A stretch of 18,915 nt of DNA from JBBSUX01 sp038234045 (GTDB lineage Bacteria; Pseudomonadota; Gammaproteobacteria; Burkholderiales; Burkholderiaceae_C). The DNA is taken from positions 1 to 18,915 of the forward strand of contig JBBSUX010000033.1 in assembly GCA_038234045.1 (NCBI GenBank). Reading direction: 5' to 3'. The translations under genes and the position numbers were made by a program. The notes under the pieces are model-generated. The model searched no databases, was not told the origin of the DNA, and was given only the letters and a program-made list of their open reading frames with translations. This document shows, in pieces, positions 13,837 to 18,915 of this stretch (positions within the stretch are counted from its first letter, which is position 1; the number at the start of each line of letters is the position of its first letter).

Positions 13837-15030
13837 ATGGCAAATCATTCCGCGCAAGGCAAGGTCGCTGCGACGTACATGCGTGGCGGCACCAGCAAAG
13901 GCGTTTTTTTTCGTCTGGAGGATCTGCCGCGAGCTTCGCAGATTCCAGGCAAGGCACGTGATGCGCTATTACTGCGCGTGATCGGAAGCCCCGATCCGTA
14001 TGGAAAGCAAATCGACGGTATGGGCGGTGGGAGCTCGAGCACCAGCAAGACCGTCATCCTGTCGAAGAGTACGCGCCCGCACCATGACGTTGACTATCTG
14101 TTCGGGCAAATCTTGATTGATGAGGCGTTCGTCGAATGGAGCGGCAACTGCGGAAATCTCTCGTCAGCGGTAGGCCCCTTCGCCATCCGAAATGGGCTGC
14201 TCGATGCTGGCCGTATTCCAACGGACGGTTTTTGCACCGTACGCATCTGGCAGGCCAACATCGGCAAGACGATCGTTGCGCATGTGCCCATGACTCAGGG
14301 CGAGGTGCAGGAAACCGGCGATTTTGAGCTCGACGGCGTGACCTTCCCCGCCGCAGAAGTGCAGCTGGAGTTCCTTGATCCGGCTGACGAAGGCGAAGGG
14401 GAAGGCGGAGCGATGTTTCCCACCGGTAACGTCGTTGATCAGCTGGAGGTGCCAGGCATCGGCGTCCTCGATGCGACGCTCATCAACGCTGGCATTCCCA
14501 CCATCTTCGTCAAAGCAGCAGATATCGGCTACACCGGAACCGAGCTGCAAGACGCTATCAACAGCGATACAAAAGCGCTTGCCATGTTCGAGGCGATTCG
14601 AAGTGCAGGCGCTGTTCGCATGGGTCTGGTCGCTCATGCGAGCGAAGCGGCCGCGCGGCAACACACCCCGAAGGTGGCCTTCGTGGCACCACCGGCCAGC
14701 TATACCGCTTCCAGCGGAAAACCTGTGGGTACGGAAGATATCGACTTGCTTGTGCGGGCCATGTCGATGGGCAAACTCCATCACGCGATGATGGGCACTG
14801 CGGCAGTAGCCATTGGAACAGCCGCCGCCATTCCCGGCACGCTGGTCAACCTCGCCGCCGGTGGTGCCGAGCGCACCTCGGTGCGCTTCGGCCACCCCTC
14901 GGGAACACTCCGGGTGGGTGCGGAAGCACGCAAGGAGGGTGGCCAATGGAGGGTGACCAAGGCCATCATGAGCCGCAGCGCCCGCGTCCTGATGGAAGGT
15001 TGGGTCAGGGTTCCGGGCGAACTGGCTTGA
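13837..15030 (+). CDS. prpF: 2-methylaconitate cis-trans isomerase PrpF
   Basis: PrpF isomerises 2-methyl-trans-aconitate to the cis form and is required when AcnD replaces PrpD. The 397-residue protein has a diaminopimelate-epimerase-like double-barrel fold. Signatures: ATYMRGGTSKGVFF at 12-25, GMGGGSSSTSKTVIL (61-75) with Lys71, and EWSGNCGNLSSAVGPFAI (100-117) with Cys105. Lys71 and Cys105 match the active-site Lys73 and Cys107 of the Shewanella enzyme. C-terminal signatures are MSMGKLHHAMMGTAAVAIG and RFGHPSGTLRVGAEA. Its position directly after acnD is the usual one and confirms the AcnD assignment. The next gene starts 44 bases downstream with its own good ribosome site. Confidence 0.96.
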   Translation: MANHSAQGKVAATYMRGGTSKGVFFRLEDLPRASQIPGKARDALLLRVIGSPDPYGKQIDGMGGGSSSTSKTVILSKSTRPHHDVDYLFGQILIDEAFVEWSGNCGNLSSAVGPFAIRNGLLDAGRIPTDGFCTVRIWQANIGKTIVAHVPMTQGEVQETGDFELDGVTFPAAEVQLEFLDPADEGEGEGGAMFPTGNVVDQLEVPGIGVLDATLINAGIPTIFVKAADIGYTGTELQDAINSDTKALAMFEAIRSAGAVRMGLVAHASEAAARQHTPKVAFVAPPASYTASSGKPVGTEDIDLLVRAMSMGKLHHAMMGTAAVAIGTAAAIPGTLVNLAAGGAERTSVRFGHPSGTLRVGAEARKEGGQWRVTKAIMSRSARVLMEGWVRVPGELA

Positions 15031-15059
15031 GCTCTTTCTGATCTTCTTAAAAAACCAAC

Positions 15060-15064
15060 AAGGA
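15060..15064 (+). promoter_or_regulatory. prpB: Ribosome binding site of the prpB-like gene
   Basis: AAGGA, followed by AAAGAG, stands 10 bases before ATG 15075 in the 44-base gap after prpF. The A/T-rich stretch CTTAAAAAACCAACAAGG around it is probably unstructured and favours initiation. Confidence 0.55.
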
Positions 15065-15074
15065 AAAGAGTCGC

Positions 15075-15941
15075 ATGTCTAGCCGAAAACACCTCAGAAC
15101 ATTGGCAGAATCCCGACGTGGCGTGCTGGTTCCGGGAGCCTTCAACGCCCTGTCTGCCAAGGTGATCGAAGACCTCGGATTCGAGGCGATCTACATCACC
15201 GGCGCGGGAGTCACCAACATGTGGTTCGGCATGCCGGATCAAGGTTTCATGGGCCTGTCCGAAATCGCAGACCATACAGCCCGCATCCGCGATGCGGTGT
15301 CGCTGCCGCTAATCGTCGATGCCGATACCGGTTTCGGCAACGCGCTCAATGTGCGCCATACGGTGCGTGTGCTGGAGCGGGCAGGTGCCGACTGTATCCA
15401 GCTCGAAGACCAGGTTGCTCCCAAGCGATGCGGTCACTTTTCCGGCAAGGAAGTTATCTCGACCGAGGAAGCGGTCAGCAAGATCAAGGCAGCGGTCGAC
15501 GCCCGAACCGACCCCGATTTCATGATCATGGCGCGCACAGACGCCTGCGCCACACAGGGTTTTGAAGCGGCGGTTGAGCGTGCGCAGAAATTCGCCGAGG
15601 CCGGGGCTGACCTTCTTTTTGTCGAAGCGGTCACAACGGCCGAAGAGATCCGCAGTCTTCCACAGCGGCTGCAAAGGCCACAACTGATGAATATGGTCAT
15701 CGGTGGAAAGACGCCCATCTTCGGCGCGCCGGAGCTTGCTACCTTGGGCTACGGCTTGGTGCTGTATGCCAACGCGGCGCTCCAGGGTGCGGTGGCCGGG
15801 ATGCAAAAGGCCTTGACGACCTTGCGTGACACCCGCCGGCTCGATGAAGATCCCGCTCTGGTCGTAACTTTCGCCGAACGCCAACGGCTGGTGGGCAAGC
15901 AGGAGTGGGATGCGCTGGAAAAACGGTACGGCCAGGCGTGA
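15075..15941 (+). CDS. prpB: Isocitrate lyase/PEP mutase superfamily lyase, probable 2-methylisocitrate lyase (divergent PrpB)
   Basis: The operon lacks only the last step, cleavage of 2-methylisocitrate to pyruvate and succinate, so this 288-residue protein is the likely PrpB; the symbol rests on context. The superfamily motifs are complete: VDADTGFGNALNV with Asp82 and Asp84 (Mg2+), EDQVAPKRCGHFSGKE with the catalytic loop Lys117-Cys119-Gly-His121, MARTDA (Arg154), and FVEAV (Glu184). However, LMNMVIGGKTP (204-214) differs from the NITEFGxTP of E. coli PrpB and resembles the NMxEGGKTP of dimethylmalate lyase and oxaloacetate-type relatives. YITGAGVTNMWFGMPD replaces the SGGG loop, and the ending ERQRLVGKQEWDALEKRYGQ is also of that other branch. 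Its stop codon overlaps the GTG of the next gene. It is too short for glyoxylate-cycle AceA. Alternatives are lyases of other methylated dicarboxylates. Confidence 0.8.
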   Translation: MSSRKHLRTLAESRRGVLVPGAFNALSAKVIEDLGFEAIYITGAGVTNMWFGMPDQGFMGLSEIADHTARIRDAVSLPLIVDADTGFGNALNVRHTVRVLERAGADCIQLEDQVAPKRCGHFSGKEVISTEEAVSKIKAAVDARTDPDFMIMARTDACATQGFEAAVERAQKFAEAGADLLFVEAVTTAEEIRSLPQRLQRPQLMNMVIGGKTPIFGAPELATLGYGLVLYANAALQGAVAGMQKALTTLRDTRRLDEDPALVVTFAERQRLVGKQEWDALEKRYGQA

Positions 15942-16852
15942 TCAACCCCAGTCTGGCATTGCTGTTTCCGGGGTTCGAGCAGCGCCGCATCGAGGTCGAG
16001 CCCGATGTACAGGTCAACGCCATCATCGGTGGTAGCGGGCCACCGCTACTACTGCTGCATGGCCATCCGCAGACACTGGCAATCTGGCACAAGGTGGCAT
16101 CAAAGCTCGCGCAACGTTTCACCGTGGTTGCCACTGATCTGCGCGGGTATGGCGATTCATCCAAACCCTCGGGAAACAGTGATCACGCGAATTACGCGAA
16201 GCGGGTCATGGCCCGCGATCAGGTCGCTGTGATGCGCAGTTTGGGTTTCGAGCGCTTCGATTTGCTTGCCCACGATCGCGGCGCGCGGGTGGTGCATCGG
16301 CTGGCGGTGGATCATCCAGAGGCCGTTTCGCGTCTGATCCTGCTCGACGTGGCGCCGACGCTGGCGATGTACCAACAGACGAGCGATGTCTTTGCGCGCG
16401 CCTATTGGCATTGGTTTTTTCTGATTCAGCCGGCGCCGCTGCCGGAGCGCTTGATCGAAGCCGATCCGGCCGGGTATGTCTGCGAGGTAATGGGACGGCG
16501 CAGCGCGGGCTTGGCACCTTTCGATCCGGTTGCGCTGGCCGAATACGAACGCTGTAGCGCATTGCCTGGCACTGCACACGGCATTTGCGAAGACTATCGG
16601 GCGGCCGCGGACATCGACTTAGCCCACGAACGCGACGATATCGAGGCCGGGCGTCTGATCGAGTCTCCATTGCTCGTGCTCTGGGGCGAACAAGGGGCGA
16701 TCCAAAAATGCTTCAAGCCGCTCGACGAATGGCGGCGCCTTGCGCGGCAGGTGGAGGGTGAATCCTTGCATTGCGGCCACTACATCGCTGAAGAAGCGCC
16801 CGATGCACTGCTGTCCAAGGGGCTTCCCTTTCTTTTGAGAGGCCGTTCTTGA
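15938..16852 (+). CDS. Alpha/beta hydrolase, fluoroacetate/haloacetate dehalogenase family
   Basis: A 304-residue alpha/beta-hydrolase of the haloacetate dehalogenase H-1 type, which hydrolyses the carbon-halogen bond of haloacetates (fluoroacetate to glycolate). Matching by eye to Rhodopseudomonas RPA1163, all residues I recall as essential are present: oxyanion motif LHGHPQT, nucleophile Asp113 with carboxylate-binding Arg114 and Arg117 (AHDRGARVVHR), acid Asp137 (LLDVAPT), halide pocket His158-Trp159 (YWHWFFLIQPAPLPE) and Tyr220 (CEDYRAA), and base His281 (CGHYIAEEAPD). Epoxide hydrolases would show HDWG instead. The length equals the family's. The start chosen is GTG 15938, which overlaps the lyase stop as GTGA and gives the N-terminus MINPSLALLFPGFE, matching the family; another GTG at 15905 lies inside the lyase gene. 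It is the last gene of the prp operon. The real substrate is untested. Confidence 0.88.
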   Translation: MINPSLALLFPGFEQRRIEVEPDVQVNAIIGGSGPPLLLLHGHPQTLAIWHKVASKLAQRFTVVATDLRGYGDSSKPSGNSDHANYAKRVMARDQVAVMRSLGFERFDLLAHDRGARVVHRLAVDHPEAVSRLILLDVAPTLAMYQQTSDVFARAYWHWFFLIQPAPLPERLIEADPAGYVCEVMGRRSAGLAPFDPVALAEYERCSALPGTAHGICEDYRAAADIDLAHERDDIEAGRLIESPLLVLWGEQGAIQKCFKPLDEWRRLARQVEGESLHCGHYIAEEAPDALLSKGLPFLLRGRS

Positions 16853-16933
16853 GGTCCAAATCCTCTTAGAGCAAGCGTTCGCCACGCATCGGAACCCTAT
16901 TGCGGCAGCCTAAAGAAATTCAGCATAAATAAT

Positions 16934-16966
16934 GCCTCTAGCGCTTATTCCTAAAGCGCTAGATGC
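16934..16966. terminator. Strong hairpin between the prp operon end and the membrane-protein gene
   Basis: TCTAGCGCTT (16937-16946) and AAGCGCTAGA (16954-16963) are perfect 10-bp arms around the 7-base loop ATTCCTA; two further pairs (GC/GC) extend the stem after one mismatch. It lies 82 bases after the hydrolase stop and about 100 bases from the convergent gene's end. AT-rich flanks but no clean T-run, so a bidirectional terminator is likely yet not certain. The rest of the 209-base spacer shows no gene. Confidence 0.5.
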
Positions 16967-17061
16967 AATCAATTTAATAGCAAGATCCCGACGTGGGAGC
17001 GATCGGGCAATCGCCTGCAACCGGACGGCTGCTGGCGTACCAAATAAGATCTCGATGCCAT

Positions 17062-17769
17062 TCAGCGCCGAAGGTCGTCCTTCAGCGCATCCACGGGATC
17101 CTTGCGCTCGCGCGGCCACCAGTGCTCGATGCGCTCAGCCGCCCAGTCTTTTCCGCCTAGGCCGAAGGCAAGCGCCAGCGCAAAAACGATGCCCGCGAGG
17201 ATGACGAGAAAGCTCTGCCGCACGATGTCGCCGCCGATGCGCACTTGGTCCAATGCGATCAGGATCACGAAAACCATCACCGCGTACTGCGCCAGCTTGC
17301 CGAGAAAAGCGGAATCTTGCATGCCAGCGCTACGGCAGTAAGCCACCACCGTATCGCCGATAAAGCGGGCAAAGTACGAGCCGAAAGCCAGCACCAGCAG
17401 CGCGACGAACAGATTGGGAATAAACCAGACCACCCTGCCCAGCAGGTCGGTGGCATAGGTCAGGCCCATGCCGTTGAACGCTATCAGCAGAGCGGCAAGG
17501 ATCACCATCCAGTAAGTGAGGAAACCGAAGATGGCGGTGGTATCGGCTGTCATCCCGCCGCGGCGCAGGAACCCGTCGAGGCCGGATCGTTCGGTCAGAA
17601 CCGGGAAGTTAATTGCCCGCAAGGCTTTCACTACGGCAAATCGCACCACCTTGGCAAATAACCAGCCGGCGACGACCACCAGCACTGCAACCAGCAGTGC
17701 CGGCAGGAATGCCACGATCTGGTAGATAAAAGCCCGCGCGGGCTCCAAACGGCTGCTCAATGTTTCCAT
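17062..17769 (-). CDS. Conserved-TM-helix (MscS-related, CmpX-like) inner-membrane protein
   Basis: A 235-residue membrane protein with about five hydrophobic helices, near residues 15-40, 78-101, 113-137, 158-177 and 184-205. The helices with Gly/Ala-rich ends (ALLVAVLVVVAGWLFAKVVRFA; NLFVALLVLAFGSYFARFIG; VILAGIVFALALAFGLGGKD) match the repeated conserved-TM-helix family (PF05552) found in MscS-related proteins such as Pseudomonas CmpX. The closing motif AFGLGGKDWAAE is characteristic, but the protein stops about 28 residues later, so the MscS beta domain and cytoplasmic cage are missing; it is unlikely to be a full mechanosensitive channel by itself. The ATG at 17769 has GGGAG 11 bases upstream. 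It lies 77 bases downstream of the maltokinase gene on the same strand, so a shared osmotic-stress transcript is plausible. Confidence 0.82.
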   Translation of the reverse strand: METLSSRLEPARAFIYQIVAFLPALLVAVLVVVAGWLFAKVVRFAVVKALRAINFPVLTERSGLDGFLRRGGMTADTTAIFGFLTYWMVILAALLIAFNGMGLTYATDLLGRVVWFIPNLFVALLVLAFGSYFARFIGDTVVAYCRSAGMQDSAFLGKLAQYAVMVFVILIALDQVRIGGDIVRQSFLVILAGIVFALALAFGLGGKDWAAERIEHWWPRERKDPVDALKDDLRR

Positions 17770-17802
17770 GATTTTCTGTTCTCCCTTTTATGACGTTAGC
17801 CG

Positions 17803-17823
17803 TGTGCCGCGTGCCGTGGCACA
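17803..17823 (-). other. Small inverted repeat in the maltokinase / membrane-protein gap
   Basis: TGTGCC (17803-17808) pairs with GGCACA (17818-17823) over a 9-base loop; GTGCC-GT-GGCAC (17811-17822) is an alternative pairing. It lies in the 77-base gap between two same-strand genes. There is no T-run, so readthrough is likely. Confidence 0.25.
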
Positions 17824-17846
17824 GCAGTGTTGCAGTCGGTTCGTCA

Positions 17847-18915
17847 TCATGCGGTGGTCCCGTGTTCAACAAGCGCCAGAATGCCCTGCAAGGGAACCTG
17901 GACCCAGTCCACCCGGTTGCCAAGCTCGTAGCGAAGTTCGTAAAACGCCTTTTCCAATTCGAACAGGGCGAGCAGCGAAGCGTCATCGCCGGTGCTCGAT
18001 GCTGCGGCCGCGCCGGAAACTCCCGCATAACCCTCCATGAACGCGGCTCGCGTTTCCTGCTCCCACTGGCGTGCAGAAGCATCGAGCCGACCCGCCTCGT
18101 CGGCGTTCAGTGCGACATGCTTGATTGCGGCCCAGCGGGCATAGTTGAATGATCTGAGCATGCCGGCCACGTCGCGCAGCGGCGAACCTTTCTCGCGCCG
18201 CTCTTCGAAGGAGCGACCCGGCTCCCCTTCGAAATCGATGATCACGAAGTCGTTACGCGTCACCAGCACCTGTCCGAGGTGATAGTCACCATGGAAACGT
18301 GTCTTCACGGCTGAACCCGCAGCTGCGCTAGCATGAGCGGACTCGATCCGCGCGATCACGTCTGCCTCGCGCGCCAAAAGTTGTCGGCCGTCTTCCTGCA
18401 CACCAGCCGGCAGTTCCGGAAGACGCGTGCGCAGCATCTCAAACGTGTCCTTCGCTTCAGACAGCGCACGATTGCGATAGGCATCGACATCGGCGCTCGC
18501 AAGAGGTTCCGGGTCGAAGGCAGCATCGCCGGTTCGCCGCGCGAGGGCAGCGTGCAGTTCGGCCGTGCGCTGACCCAGTGTCGCCGCCAGGGCCGTAAAT
18601 CCGCCGTGTACATCGGACGGATTCTCGTCTGGCGATGTGCGCTGGAGCTCAAGAAATCGCTCGAGATAACCAAGCGCGTAACTCCAGCCATCGCCTTGAT
18701 TGGCGACATACGACTGCACGATGGCAAGCGTCATCTGTTGCCCGTCAGCGCCGAAGTATTCCACCGCACCGGCTACCGGTACGCAGTTCGGGTACTGCAC
18801 TGCTTCGGTCAGATGACGGCCCACCTCCAGCTCGGGATTCAGCCCGGCGCGCAAGCGACGATATCCCTTCAGGAAGAGGCTCTCGCCCAAGGTGACCACG
18901 GTGTTGCTGCTTTGC
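17847..18915 (-). CDS. Maltokinase or TreS-maltokinase fusion, C-terminal part (5' end outside window)
   Basis: The frame stays open to the window's end, so the N-terminus is missing; about 355 residues are visible. They match the kinase part of maltokinase (Pep2/Mak), which makes maltose 1-phosphate from maltose and ATP, between trehalose synthase and GlgE in alpha-glucan synthesis. The visible start QSSNTVVTLGESLFLKGYRR with RAGLNPELEVGRHLTE is the nucleotide-binding lobe. RFHGDYHLGQVLVT (about 18296-18255) is the catalytic loop with the catalytic Asp, IIDFEGEP (about 18239-18216) binds the metal, and GSPLRDVAGMLRSFNYA follows as in the family. The ending FYELRYELGNRVDWVQVPLQ-GIL is typical. 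In many proteobacteria this domain is fused to trehalose synthase; the window cannot tell fusion from a single enzyme. Confidence 0.88.
   Translation of the reverse strand, partial: QSSNTVVTLGESLFLKGYRRLRAGLNPELEVGRHLTEAVQYPNCVPVAGAVEYFGADGQQMTLAIVQSYVANQGDGWSYALGYLERFLELQRTSPDENPSDVHGGFTALAATLGQRTAELHAALARRTGDAAFDPEPLASADVDAYRNRALSEAKDTFEMLRTRLPELPAGVQEDGRQLLAREADVIARIESAHASAAAGSAVKTRFHGDYHLGQVLVTRNDFVIIDFEGEPGRSFEERREKGSPLRDVAGMLRSFNYARWAAIKHVALNADEAGRLDASARQWEQETRAAFMEGYAGVSGAAAASSTGDDASLLALFELEKAFYELRYELGNRVDWVQVPLQGILALVEHGTTA

Noticed and set aside
14164..14946. Open frame of 260 codons on the minus strand opposite prpF
   Set aside because: Antisense shadow; the plus-strand gene has full family motifs.
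15905..15937. Earlier GTG start for the dehalogenase-like protein
   Set aside because: It adds 11 residues from within the lyase gene with no similarity to the family; GTG 15938 overlaps the stop in the usual coupled form.
15075..15941. Glyoxylate-cycle isocitrate lyase (AceA)
   Set aside because: 288 residues is far shorter than AceA (over 420), and the operon supplies 2-methylisocitrate.
15938..16852. Epoxide hydrolase
   Set aside because: It shares the HGxP motif, but the nucleophile context is HDRGAR with two carboxylate-binding arginines and the His-Trp-Tyr halide pocket, not HDWG.
1..18915. tRNA or rRNA genes, CRISPR arrays, insertion sequences, phage or attachment sites
   Set aside because: No cloverleaf-like sequence, regular spaced repeats, transposase-like protein or target duplications were recognised anywhere in the window.

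Overview
The window reads as chromosomal DNA of a betaproteobacterium, most likely Burkholderiales. Reasons: high GC, the smpB / ratA-rnfH divergent locus, a DUF4124 gene beside guaB-guaA, the AcnD-PrpF version of the methylcitrate pathway, and a guaB-guaA spacer that resembles an intergenic repeat style I associate with Comamonadaceae-like genomes (from memory, not searched). There is no sign of insertion sequences, phage, CRISPR, tRNA or rRNA. Nearly all of the window is coding, and no gene-free stretch exceeds about 210 bases.

Layout. 1-585 (+): C-terminal part of an EamA/DMT transporter. 670-1836 (+): enoyl-CoA hydratase/3-hydroxyisobutyryl-CoA hydrolase family enzyme. 1875-2348 (-): smpB, divergent from ratA (2480-3031) and rnfH (3018-3380), which overlap. 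3418-3948 (-): secreted DUF4124 protein. 4113-5582 and 5727-7352 (+): guaB and guaA, the two steps from IMP to GMP, separated by a strong hairpin repeat. 7488-8249 (-): small metallophosphoesterase. 8429-9856 (-): XRE-type short-chain acyl-CoA regulator of the RamB/PrpR kind. 9990-16852 (+): a five-gene operon, prpC - acnD - prpF - prpB-like lyase - alpha/beta hydrolase. 17062-17769 (-): conserved-TM-helix (MscS-related) membrane protein. 17847 to the end (-): C-terminal part of a maltokinase or TreS-maltokinase fusion.

The centrepiece is the propionate region. The regulator is divergent from prpC across a 133-bp spacer that carries repeated TTCGCA-type elements and two CGCA-N4-TGCG inverted repeats, which are good operator candidates. 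PrpC joins propionyl-CoA to oxaloacetate. AcnD dehydrates 2-methylcitrate, PrpF isomerises the product, and the lyase should split 2-methylisocitrate to pyruvate and succinate. Two things depart from the textbook operon. The lyase is a divergent member of the isocitrate lyase/PEP mutase superfamily, closer in motif to dimethylmalate/oxaloacetate-type enzymes than to enterobacterial PrpB. The last gene, whose GTG start overlaps the lyase stop codon (GTGA), encodes a protein carrying every catalytic and halide-pocket residue I recall for fluoroacetate dehalogenase. A defluorinase-like enzyme translationally coupled to a methylcitrate-cycle operon is the most interesting observation here.

Other oddities are a proline/acidic insertion of about 38 residues inside RatA, a low-complexity N-terminal extension on the HIBYL-CoA hydrolase-like protein, and several perfect palindromes in intergenic DNA.
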